Of a stretch of DNA of 64,000 nucleotides, positions 33,211 to 43,846 are shown piece by piece. This DNA comes from Cerrena zonata (lineage: Eukaryota; Basidiomycota; Agaricomycetes; Polyporales; Cerrenaceae). The stretch lies in the NCBI GenBank assembly GCA_038087015.1, contig JASBNA010000004.1, forward strand, positions 620,001-684,000. Reading direction: 5' to 3'. A program made the translations under genes and the position numbers. Within the stretch, counting starts at the first letter, position 1; each line of letters opens with the position of its first letter. The notes under the pieces are model-generated. The model was not told the origin of the DNA and did no database searches. It was given only the letters and a program-made list of their open reading frames with translations.

Positions 33211-36074
33211 CTATTCTTCCATCCTATCACCGTCCTCTTGACCATTCGCCGATCCGCCTTCTCTCCATAACTCACACCACCTAGGATAGACCCGCTTGTA
33301 TAACGACATGCAGATAGTATCCATTTGGGTGATTTGACCATCGAAATGAGCTTTGAAGTATCCATGTGTACCCAGAGACTCCTTGATATGTCCAGTGCGA
33401 CCGTGCTTGGTGTGCAATTGAATCGGTTTGAAGTAGTTGATGTCATCTACGAAACGACGATTAGTATATATTAAGGCAAGAGATGAAATAGGCTTACCGG
33501 CGTTGAAAAACATGTATCGGACAGTAGCAGTCTTGCGATGAACTTTGAAGGGATGTCCGCTCAGGACAATCTTCTTGGAGATGATTCGAGTCGTGTCAGT
33601 ATCTTTGAAAGTTCCCATCGCCACAAGTTCAGGAGCTACATAGGATTTTAATGTGCAATCATGATTGGACTATGGGGGTTACGTACCTTGAACGTTGTCA
33701 GTTTCTCGCAGCAGCATGCAAGGCTGGTTACCAAAGACCACAGGCCCGTAGATGGTAGCAACGGAAGTTCCGCCATGTCGTAGGTATCGCTCGAACTTGT
33801 GAACATTGTTGGAACCCTTGCCCCCACCACGAGTATGTTGACTATAGACTGGATTTACACGAAGTCGTCGTGGTCCGACGCATAAAATGAGGGGATCCTG
33901 GACGAAAAACGTTAGAATCCATTGTAAGTCAAAGACAAGGGAGCAAGTACCTTCGATCGAACAGAGCCATCGTATTCAGTATTTCGTTGAACTGTGAAGT
34001 TCAAAACAGACTTCTTGTGCTCGTGTTGAAGCAAGCTGAAAATCGTGAATGGATATGTCTGAGACTGTACGACTTCTTGAGGAACGTTCTTGAGGTATAC
34101 GGTAACTCGAGTGCCAGGCTAAGTACCAGGTCAGTCTCACACAGAAATGCAATACATCATTATGGCCTTACCTCAAGTCCATAGCCTTCTTCTTCCATAC
34201 GTCTTCGGACGGCTCGTTCGGTTCGCTTGTAGTCCTCGAATTGGAAGATTCTGGCATAGTCTCTAGGGAGATTTTCATAAGGATCCCAAGGACTAGTACG
34301 GAATGATCTAAGACCACGGTATCGTTGGAATCGAGTGTGAGCAGGAATGTCCATAGGTGTGTCGATTTCATCCGGGAATGCAAGGTCATCTTCCTCTTCT
34401 CGTTTACGACTCTTCCAGGTTTGAAGTCTAGGTGAAACGATATAGACATGGCTTGATGGAAAAGATGGTAAGCAACCTACTGTTTTTCTTCCTCCTCTTC
34501 GTCGAGGTCCTCAAACGCAACTGTCCTCCTACCATCCGTTTCCATCTCGGTATCGTCTTCGTGAATGGGCATATCAACCATCTCTTCCTCCTCTTCCACC
34601 ACTCCATCTTCGCCAACCTTCTCTTCGCCGTCATCTTCATCATCAGTATCGTCAACAATCCAAGCCGCTTGGTATTCGCTCATCCCTTTCGGTATCTTCT
34701 TTACACGTTTTGGCGTGGTTCCGGTTAACGCATCGGGAATGGCATCCTCATCAATAAGGTTCTCGCCCGCCCGCATCTCCTCTTCAGTTGGCCAAGTCTG
34801 TTCGTTAGCCATGTCGTCGGGATCGTTACTTGAGACGAGAGAATCAGCATTCTCCTCGTCGGGTTCGGCAAGTAATGCGGGCTCGACATCCATCCCTGGT
34901 GCATGCCCGCTTTTGGAATGTTTCGGCAGGGGTGCAGACATGATCTTCGGAATATATATATAAAGGTTACAACTAACTCTAAGTTGCGGATGAGAGTAAG
35001 AAACGTACCTTGGCAACTTGGAAGTCACCATAATTCGGAAGATGAATCAAGCGATTTGCCGACAAGGGTGCACCACGTACAACTCCAGTAACAGCAAGAG
35101 TTCCGTTTTCCCACTGAATGTTCTCGCCAAGGATATACGTGCGACCTTCCCTCCACCTCACATCTTCTGGTTTGCCCTCGCACAGTCCACGGACGGCGTT
35201 GAGCCTTTCAGAGCTTGTGTGTAGATCGAAAATCCTTGCTTGGCTCGGGACAAAGTATTGAATGAAGGATAGAAGAGACTTCATAATACTTGTTTTTAAT
35301 TTTGGGTCCATGGGGGAAGGCGATGCCACTACCGTGATGACTTCCGGGAGTCCTTGTGCTTGCAAAGAACGTAGAAGAGTATCTCCCCAAGCACCGACCT
35401 CAACTTCCGAGGACAAAGCAAAGACAACATAGTCAGCAACCTTGCATGCATCGAGAGTGGAGTAGAATTGGTTGTATTGGACCGGAAGGAATTGAAGGGA
35501 TGTTTTGAAACGATCGGCTCTATACAACCGGGGAGAGTTAAGAACACTTCGAATATGATCGATCGAAGTTTAGCAAAAATACCTGAGTCTCCAGATCCCA
35601 CTCTCTGGGATTCCTTCCGAAGGTGCATCAAGAGATTCTTGTAATGCTAGGGCAACGTTTCGGGGATCGATGTCGTTTGTAAGGGGGACGATAGCTACGA
35701 TTCTAGGTGCACCATCTGTACCGTTGAAGATACGGGTGGCGGAAACTAAAGCTTGTCGTTTGTGTAGTTGTGTTTGCTTGGCCTGGTTACGTCGATTTTG
35801 TCGCAACTGTGAAGCAGAAGTGGCAGAGGCAGACAGTTGCTTTGGGGATTTATTTCCAAGGCGACCTGTCGATCTTGAGTCTTTTATTAGCCAAGCGTAA
35901 ACACCGAAACGCACCTTTCGCGGCCTCTTTTAGCGAACCTTTGGTTGCATGTTTTGATTTGAAAGATTTGTTTTGCTGTCACATTGTCCTAGAGTAAGAC
36001 GGGTTTACATCTTGAGAGGAAGAAATTCTCACCTGCTTGAGTGTTGGTCTATGATGGTGAGCTGACTGCACCAT
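33211..36074 (-). CDS. TSR1: Ribosome biogenesis factor Tsr1
   Basis: GTPase-like factor without GTPase activity that acts on late pre-40S particles. Minus-strand ATG 36074 gives [14 protein letters not shown], then an intron and [20 protein letters not shown], matching the family's H-R-x-T-L-K-Q opening and basic N-terminus. Later exons include [40 protein letters not shown] (the degenerate GTPase core), [20 protein letters not shown] and [20 protein letters not shown] (AARP2CN-type domain). An acidic stretch with [12 protein letters not shown] follows. The conserved C-terminal half contains [75 protein letters not shown] and [19 protein letters not shown] at 33211-33213. About ten short introns; the length is near 780 residues, as in yeast. 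[15 protein letters not shown] points to Tsr1 rather than the larger relative Bms1. Confidence 0.93.
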
Positions 36075-36642
36075 TCTGCGTTTTAGACTTTAGAGTGATC
36101 GAGATGTAAAGTTTCGCCGATCAATCTATTGGTATTTTCGACTCGTCTACCTCTTGATCAAAGTGCACAAACCGTACACCTTTATTTTAAAATGGTAGAT
36201 CAAGAAAGAGGATATGCAGTTCGTTTCAAAAAAGTGTAAAGCCAGAAATGAATACCGCTAAAGTCAATTATTGCTCAAAATTTCCCGAAATGCACACCCC
36301 TGACGCTTACCTAAGCCCCAGTGTCAACACCGATATAGCAAGTTTGTTCGACAGGCACCCCGATTCCTGTCTTCTTCCGTCATGACCAAGCACGCAATAA
36401 TACGACGCCAAGATTAGATATCTCTATTATATCGACAAGGGAACTTCATGACAGAAGAACAATGCCTTCTCAGCTCGTCCTTATCTGACCTTTCGTCGGG
36501 ACTGCTACCATCTACGTTGCACCTTCGCTCGATCCTAGGTTGAACGATGACGGCTCCTAGTGTAAGACATTATATTTCGTATAGAAATATATCACTCCCC
36601 TGAACTAGACGTTGAAAGTTCCCTCCGTCCGTATTTCACTCG
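36075..36642. other. Divergent upstream region of TSR1 and an alpha/beta hydrolase
   Basis: 568 bases. An upstream ATG at 36547 begins a short frame that closes after 18 codons, or after one possible splice closes past the main ATG. It could be a small upstream ORF in the hydrolase leader. Nothing else is seen. Confidence 0.35.
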
Positions 36643-37939
36643 ATGGAGGCACTGCCCTCAGAATCGATTCTGCGTAAACTCTACCCGGATGATGTATATC
36701 CGAATGGTACGTTATTTCCAAACGCAATCCGCACGGTATTTGATTGAAGATTTGCACCCGCAGGTGAATACTATACGTCTCCCAATGGTCGCGTCAGATA
36801 CTGGCTTCTAGGCCCACCTGACGGAGATAAGGTAGGACACGCTCGCCTTCTACAATTATTGACTGACCATCGGGGCAGGTTGTCTTGATACACGGGATAT
36901 CGGTCCCAGCTCTTGCATATAAGAACATCGGACCCTTTCTTGCTGAGAAGGGGCTCCGAGTTTTGCTTTATGGTCAGAAAAGATTCGCTGTCTACTGCCG
37001 CAGTTGTGTTCACAAGACCACCAGATCTACATGGAAGAGGATATTCTGAAGCACCCAAGAGGGTTTTAGAAACGAGTGACTATGCTGTTCAGCTAGCTCT
37101 TCTCTTACAATACGTCGGCTGGGATAGTGCTAAAGTGGTTGGATTCTCCATGGTAATTCCACACATGTTCCTTATATATGTCGGACCATAACTGACTCTG
37201 ATGTAGGGAGGTGGTATCACAGCGGCTTTTACTTCCCTATTTCCTCATCTCGTTGACGGGAAGGTGGTGTTCATCGCTTCTGCCGGCTTGATCGAGGTTG
37301 GTGCTCTTTTCACATGAATAGAGCTGTTGTATGTTGCTTACGCACTTTGGTAGATCCCTGTAGGCGAAGATGGCAACATAGTGAGCTTCAGCTTCCATCT
37401 AAACACGAAATGATGTATTGAGTCCGAATACCAGAGAGCACCCAATCGACCAAAAGGATCGGCTAATCCCAACCTACCAGCACTTGAGGTATGTTATCGC
37501 GCTTTACACGATACCCAATCGCGAGAATATATCTGACCGGGGTTGTGATCAGCTACGCAATCTTCAAGGCGAACTCCTTCCTGGATTCCAAGAGTTGTTA
37601 GCACACGACATGCAATACGGTCCCATCACCGGTCTAGATAATGCATTCAAATCTTTGAAAGATATCGAGACCAAGGGTGGAAAGCTACAAGTACTAATTA
37701 TTCACGTGAGTCCTCCTAACAGCTTCTAATATATGTCGTAACTCACTCAATCGTCGGACGATCTCGCTGTATAGGGAAGCCAAGACGATATAGTTCCTGT
37801 AACGGAAGCTTTAAAGATCAAAGAACGTGTTCCGCAGGCCGAAGTGGTCCAAATCGAGGATGCCAACCATTACCTTGTGATCGAGGATGAACATTGGTTG
37901 AAAGTCGCAACCAGTATCGCTACGTTTTTAGCTAACTAA
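36643..37939 (+). CDS. Alpha/beta hydrolase, small cytosolic type
   Basis: Nine exons with all joins in frame give 280 residues: 36643-36706, 36764-36831, 36879-36972, 37025-37152, 37207-37296, 37354-37380, 37435-37488, 37553-37705 and 37775-37939. The order is MEALPSESILRKLYPDDVYP, NGRVRYWLLGPPDGDKVVLI, HGISVPALAYKNIGPFLAEK (oxyanion region) and VLLYDLHGRGYSEAPK. The nucleophile elbow VVGFSMGGGITAAF is split by an intron after Met. The cap segment follows, then VLIIHGSQDDIVPVTEALK (probable catalytic Asp) and VVQIEDANHYLVIEDEH (catalytic His). Serine, Asp and His are all present, so an active esterase, lipase or epoxide-hydrolase-like enzyme is likely; the substrate is unknown. A broken copy of its last exon lies 2 kb downstream. 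Confidence 0.85.
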
Positions 37940-38576
37940 TGTATATATATTGTTTAAGACTTGTATCTGAATCGAAGGGATTGTAATTATGTGTAGCCCG
38001 CCTCGAGTTCCGTCACAGTTGACAGAAAACTCAAGCGTCGATTTTACCCTACTAGGTCGTCGCAACATTGACATCTACATGACCTTTGTCAAGTGGTGGT
38101 TGATCGGGCTAAAATCATCTTTTCGACGATAGCAACATGTAGAAGCAAGGCGAGGGACGGATCAAGCGGTCCTGAAGCGATTTTCAAGGGGGAAATACTG
38201 ACGTTATATTGTCTAAAAAGTAAAAACTAGAGGTACATATGGAGAGCTATTGCGGATCGTAAACAACAAACAAGCACCTAAGCCCTGTCCTGGTCCTACA
38301 AAGAATCCCCAAAAAGATGGAAGTTGAATGTAAAAAGTGGGATAGTAAGAATGGATGAATAACAATATTGAGATACGAGATATGCCAAACGAAAGCGTAA
38401 TTAAGCGGAACGGTACTATATGGTCCAGTCATTATAAGTATGCAGTGAGTCAGTGAAGTAAGATGAGAGAGTCCGGGTATGTTTGAATTTGAAGATCAAA
38501 AGTTGAACTCGTGGTGGTGGAGTGGCAGGGGACCAAACGAAGCCCAGCACGGAGACGCCGGAAAGACGTCATATGT
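37940..38576. other. Convergent 3' region
   Basis: 637 bases between the hydrolase stop and the phosphatase stop. Nothing is recognised; likely two 3' untranslated regions. Confidence 0.4.
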
Positions 38577-39430
38577 TCATGAGACGGTTATGTGAAGTGG
38601 ACGAACAACGGCACCTCTCCGATTCCACAGTGTGCGTTGTGGCGGAAGTAGAATCGATATAGGGATGGGGACTTGTTGCACACGGGGAGCCCTAGGTGGT
38701 AACGACAGATGGCTCGATTTGACCACGATTCCAGGCTCTGTGCTCGAAGATTTTGACTTTGATGCCCCACCTACGTCATCGGACGGGCGGCTGCGCACTG
38801 GAGCAGTGGCAGCTCTTCGCATGCTAGGCCGCTGGCTCGGATGCGAGGGGATACACCATTGTTTTTCCCACTCTTGCAGGGCGCGGACGAATCCTGCGTT
38901 GGGCTTGATACAGGCCCGTTTACGCTTGACGAGGTTGAAGGCAGAGTCGTACGACATCTTGTACTTGAAGATGAGGTATGCAATGACTACTGCTGCTGAA
39001 CGAGATATACCCTGCAGAACACATATCGTTAGGACCCAGTAGTCGCAAGTCCATGGGGCAAACATACCTGTTGGCAATGAACGAGGACGTTCTTGCCCTT
39101 TCGCAGTCTCTCGTCTATCCATGTCACAGTGCTCTCCAAGTGAGGCGCGATATCTGTGGAGGTGCTGTCGAGTATATTTAACCTGTAGCAGTCAAGCTTG
39201 ACACCCTTTTCCGCGTGAGCATCGGTGGTGGGTAACCAGGGTGCGTCCAAGACTTGTACAAGCGAGGCAATGCCATTGGATAGTAGGAGGTCGGGGTCAA
39301 GGATAGCAGAGAAGGACCCAAGGTAAAGTGCGCCTGTGTGAGCAGAGGCCGAGGAAGGGATAATTTGGTGCATTGGTGTGCACATTGCCTGCATAATCTC
39401 GGGAGGTACACTGTCGAAACGAATCATCAT
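38577..39430 (-). CDS. Dual-specificity protein phosphatase
   Basis: Removes phosphate from phosphotyrosine and/or phosphoserine/threonine. Minus-strand ATG 39430 (two ATGs in tandem) gives MMIRFDSVPPEIMQAMCTPM. The catalytic domain starts at GALYLGSFSAILDPDLLLSN, then YRLNILDSTSTDIAPHLEST. The P-loop is VHCQQGISRSAAVVIAYLIF, with Cys and Arg of the H-C-x5-R-S motif. The only intron (39012-39067) falls exactly inside this loop, after HCQQ. The general acid is likely the Asp in NILDSTSTDI. FKYKMSYDSAFNLVKRKRAC and IKPNAGFVRALQEWEKQW finish the domain. A Ser/Pro/Arg-rich tail of about 90 residues ends HITVS. The total is 265 residues. There is no rhodanese or other docking domain. Which kinase pathway it acts on is unknown. 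Confidence 0.9.
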
Positions 39431-40652
39431 GATGGATGGGATGAAGTTGGGGATGAAGCACTGTGAGGCAACGTCTGGCAATGCGGGGGCGAAAGATTAT
39501 ATAGAGGGCAGGAACAGACCGCAACCGAAGAGACCAGAGCGTAATGAAATGTGGAGTTAAAAAGATTTTCCATCAACAGGGCGAGCACCTGGGCCCGTAG
39601 CTGTGCATGATCATTTTTTCCGTGTTGTCTGCCATCCCCGCTCCTAACTCCGGATCTACCCCTGCATGGTCGATCGAGATCCTTTGACTTGGCAAGCATG
39701 GCAGTTGCAGCTCAGCAACAGCCCGGAAATACTTGACTCTGACCGTCACATCTCTTTTTAGTCGAGGTGTTGCTCAGGCTCTAACCCACATTTCACCACG
39801 AATCTAGGCCTTTACATCATCCCGACGTCATTGCTGAGACCCTCCTACCGACTGTGCAGATGGTGCCTGCTATTGTTCCTCTACAAGGCCTCTTCCAAAC
39901 ACACGCTGTGTTGCAATTAGCTAATCGACCGACCTTCTCGCTCTAGAAACCATTACATATTCAACAACACCTTCCGCAAGCCAAAATAATACAAATCGAG
40001 GATACTGACTACCTTGTGGTTGAAGACGAAAGTTCCAGCTCGCTACTTTTTCAAATGATTGATAGATAATATGGGCGTTGTATCATTCAAATTCAAGCTT
40101 ACCGTGACAGAGACATCCCGATCGGACGTATGATTGTTATCTTTTCTAGAATACGTGGAGGCTCCTAGAAAGCTGAATAAAGCAAGAATAAAGTCTGACT
40201 CTGAGTCAATATTATTGTCAAGCTGAACCTCGCGAGCGTGAGAACCTTTCGTATGTTATGCAAAGTTGCGCTAGTTGAACACGTTGGGCAGGTTCTCGAG
40301 TCCACGATGACTAGTATATGTATTCATTCCAGGCAACGGCTATCAGATACGGACACTAAACTTGTGTTATGATGGTACTTTGCCGCAACTGTATCTGAAC
40401 TCTGTCACTTTCAGCCCCACGAGGTATAGCCTTGGGCGTCAGATGTTCGTTATAAGCAACAGAAGTTCAAGACCCTGACATGTTTCTCGTCCGTTGCCTT
40501 CCATTCGGTTTAATATCAGTCAACTTAAACTGTGAGTGCACATCTACATACTGTGAATACCCGCCCTGTGCTGAGTTTCCTGCTTAACGTAGCTCCAAAT
40601 CCTTATCCTGGCCTCCAGTACCGCCCGTCGGTTACGCCGCATTGTCGCGACT
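39431..40652. other. Intergenic region with a hydrolase relic
   Basis: 1.2 kb between the divergent starts of the phosphatase and the AAA+ ATPase. Apart from the relic at 39925-40065, no coding sequence or RNA gene is recognised. Confidence 0.45.
39925..40065 (+). pseudogene. Relic of the last exon of the alpha/beta hydrolase
   Basis: The frame reads QHLPQAKIIQIEDTDYLVVE, then DESSSS and soon a stop. It parallels RVPQAEVVQIEDANHYLVIE, DEHWLK of the intact hydrolase (37835-37900). Nucleotide similarity is also plain, for example CAAATCGAGGAT is shared. The preceding bases ACCTTCTCGCTCTAG resemble the last intron end of the parent gene. The section carrying the catalytic Asp is deleted, and the catalytic His is replaced by Asp (EDTDY for EDANHY). 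No other exons were found nearby, so this is a degraded partial duplicate. Confidence 0.65.
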
Positions 40653-43438
40653 ATGAATCCTCAGCTAGTTAGCACTACGATCCATCCTAGTATCGTATTC
40701 GACAGCGGCTCGCCTCCTCCAATATGGCAAACTCTCGCATCCAACGTCGCCGTGCCAGTTCCCACCGGCGAACAGGTCGACTTTGACCCAAAGACCCAGG
40801 CAGACACGTTGGTACCCGAGGAAGAGGAGATCGCCAAAGGAGAGCCAGGGAGCGTCCTTGAGATAAAACATCTGGACGAGATCTACGATATGATGACGGG
40901 ACAGTGGTCGACGAGAGTGACTCCTGCTGCTGCCGTCCAGTCTGCGCCGAAAGAAGGCAAGTACGACGCGTACGCGTTTACAGTAATCCGGAAGTTCCAG
41001 CCTACGAGTATGGGTCGTGGAAACAGAGCGGGCTCGTATAATGTGATCACTCAGCTGGAGATTCACAGTGAGCATTTGAGACGTATCGGTCAGGAGGCGG
41101 TTGGGCATGTCCAGGGTGTATCTTGGAATGCGAAGCCTTTGCGAGTACGTTTTCCATATATACGGGGCAAAACACGCCATTTATATTCTGTTTAGGTTGA
41201 TCCTCTGGCGATTTTGGGCTGGCTCGAAGAGCTGCAAGCGTATGAAACAAAACTTGCAGCCGACGTAGAAAACTCCACCGAAGATTCTGACATTCGTATT
41301 AGGAGTGCACATCTTGCACATCTCCTGAGCTACCTCACCACAAAATATGATTCTACCCTGAAGACTTTATCTTCCCTAACGTCTCATGGGGAGATAACCT
41401 TCGACTTACTCTGGGCTCTGTATATCCCCAACAAGACTACCCTTTATATGCTCTGTCCAGTGACCAACGAACCACGTGCAGTTCGCCTCATCCACGCAGA
41501 GAAATGTCAAAAACCTGATCAACCTGGTAATGTCAGTGCAGCCTTCGACCCTTCTGGTCTCTCCATAGGTTCAGACGGGGGTAACGAGCATTCGAAATTC
41601 ATGTGGCGGCTTGTCGTGGAGTACGTCGAAGTGGATATTGGCACTCGCAAAGAACCTGGTGTGGGTACTGTTGGTTTTGGATGGGCTGGACTTGGTACTG
41701 TTGTGGACATACCGGGATTTGCTGGTGCGAAGAAGATCACAAACTTGGGTGTATACCCTTTCGAATATTACACTGGCCCTGGTGGACCTGGTTCTTTGAG
41801 GCAGAGACTCATTGCGAGAGGGAAGAAGTGGGCCTCTATGGCGGGCGGAGTTCACCATCTTTTCTATCAGGGTATCGCCTACCAGTACAAGCGCAATGCT
41901 ATGGGATCTGGAACTTATATTAAGTGCAACGTAAGTCATATTTATTACTTATAATTATGGTTAAAGAGTTGACGAGCTTTCTAGGTTACTTCGCGAGTCA
42001 TGATAGATAGAAGTAAGAACTCTTTCACTCCGTCCTTCTATGTCTGCTTTCATCTAATTGCATTCTCGTAGAAACATTCGCTGAAACAGTTCCAAACTAC
42101 GAGAAGTTCCCCGTGGTCGTGAAGACGCTGGAACATGTCGATATCGACCGACACGTTCTCCGCCTAAGCACCGAAGCTGAGCCACGGGAGGAGGTAGTCC
42201 AAGCGAAAGACCTAACGGACGAACAGCTAATGCTGACCACACCAATCCTGTATGGATTCAGCTTGTCGGACAAATCCTGGCGTACGTCTCGCTTCCTCGT
42301 CTTATTTTGTCCCGTCTAAATCACTAATGATGATTCTCTTCCAGTGGAATTCGCATCGGACTTTGTACAGCCCTTCGAATGGAATAACGAAGCATATGAA
42401 AATCTTGTCATCCCTTCAGAACAAAAGATGCTTCTCACGACGCTCGTAGAAGCCCATAATTCCAGCCCGGCCACAAAGTTCGATGATTTCGTAGAAGGGA
42501 AGGGACTGGGACTAGTTGTTAATTTGTTTGGAAACCCAGGCACCGGTATGTCAAATAGAATGCCGTTCGGGATTCTTTTCTAAACTCTATACGACAGGAA
42601 AAAGCTTGACCGCCGAAGCGATGAGCGAATGTAAGTCATTGTCTTCTGCGTTGGCGGCTTCGCACTAAATCCCCTCTTCCATTCAATCCTTTAGACCTTA
42701 AAAGTAAGTGTCGTGTTTCAGAATCAACACGGAAAGTAGCTCACACGCCTTGTCATTGTCAGAACCCCTCTATGTTGTAGGCGCAGGTGATCTCGGCACC
42801 TCTGCAGACAGAGTGGATTCTGCGCTGAGCGTGATCTTGAAGGTGTCAGCAACATGGGGTGCCGTAGTCCTCATTGACGAAGCCGATGTCTTCCTTGAGG
42901 AACGGTCCTTGCAATTCCTGGAGCGAAACGCCATGGTTGCAGTGTTCCTACGCCACCTTGAGTAAGTATGACCGTGCCTTGATGTGTGAGTGAGGTTCTC
43001 AAGTTCGGACTATTTGGCAGGTATTTCCGTGGGATCCTTTTCCTCACAACGAATCGGGTTCGCGTATTTGACGAGGCTTTCCAATCCCGTATCCATGTTT
43101 CTCTCAGGTACCAGGACCTCAAGCCGGACGCAAGACGAAGGATTTGGGTCGCTTTCCTCCAGAAGGCAAATGGGGATATTCCAAACGGAGGCTTGAGTGC
43201 TGATGAAATGCGGGACCTTGGTGAGAAGAAGATCAACGGTCGGCAGATCAAGAACGTGGTGAGGACCGCGAGAGCTCTTTCGACTGGGAAACAGGAGACC
43301 CTGGGATACCGGCACCTTGTTCAGGTGCTTGACATGATGGAACAGTTCGATGCGAGGTATGCACTTTTGCTTCCGTTCTTACACGCTCTGATTCTGAGTT
43401 AACTTTTCTGTTCCGTCAGCCAAACGATGTATCATTAG
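40653..43438 (+). CDS. AAA+ ATPase with a fungal N-terminal domain (DUF7025-like)
   Basis: ATP-driven remodelling protein of a family common in filamentous fungi; target unknown. ATG 40653 starts MNPQLVSTTIHPSIVFDSGS. An N-terminal region includes YDMMTGQWSTRV and FQPTSMGRGNRAGSYNV. The DUF7025-like domain has FDLLWALYIPNKTTLYMLCP, then VDIPGFAGAKKITNLGVYPF and MAGGVHHLFYQGIAYQYKRN. The ATPase core has Walker A GNPGTGKSLTAEAMSE (split by an intron after the last Gly), YLKKPLYVVGAGDLGT, Walker B VVLIDEADVFLEERS, sensor-1 GILFLTTNRVRVFDEAF and the arginine-finger region QSRIHVSLRYQDL. KINGRQIKNVVRTARALSTG follows, then a tail ending SQTMYH. One exon is only 9 bases (42695-42703), encoding part of YLKK; a 33-base exon (42598-42630) precedes it. 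About 750 residues; TAG at 43436-43438. Confidence 0.87.
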
Positions 43439-43846
43439 AATATTGGATGGTTTCTTGCTTGTATGTATAGAGAAGTGTATATAGCGCGATTATGTAGTTT
43501 TAGATGTATCATTTGGAGTAAAAGTACAGCCTAGAATAACACGAGTTATTCCCCCCCAACTCTATGTAGTCTGTTATTGATGGCCGGCGGAAAGGAGGGG
43601 GTGAGTCTGGGTAATTGTATACAAGCCTTGACGCCAAATCTAAGCGAGAACTTAGGCGGACGACCCACATACCGTTCAGCAATTGTCACTGGCATCACCT
43701 ATCCTTGTGGACCGGTGATGGAAATGCATGCTTATCTCTTACTCCCACTGCCTTGACAGTCTCTCTTTGTCCGGAACTTTCTAGTATACCCCTCAAACGT
43801 CCTTACAACCATATAGCGGCCAGCAGAATACAGGAGAATCGGAACA
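43439..43846. other. AAA+ gene 3' flank and upstream region of the PH-domain gene
   Basis: 408 bases. A small perfect hairpin lies at 43534-43551 (GAATAAC, loop ACGA, GTTATTC), about 100 bases after the AAA+ stop and directly before a run of C. It may sit in the 3' untranslated region. Nothing else is seen. Confidence 0.35.
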
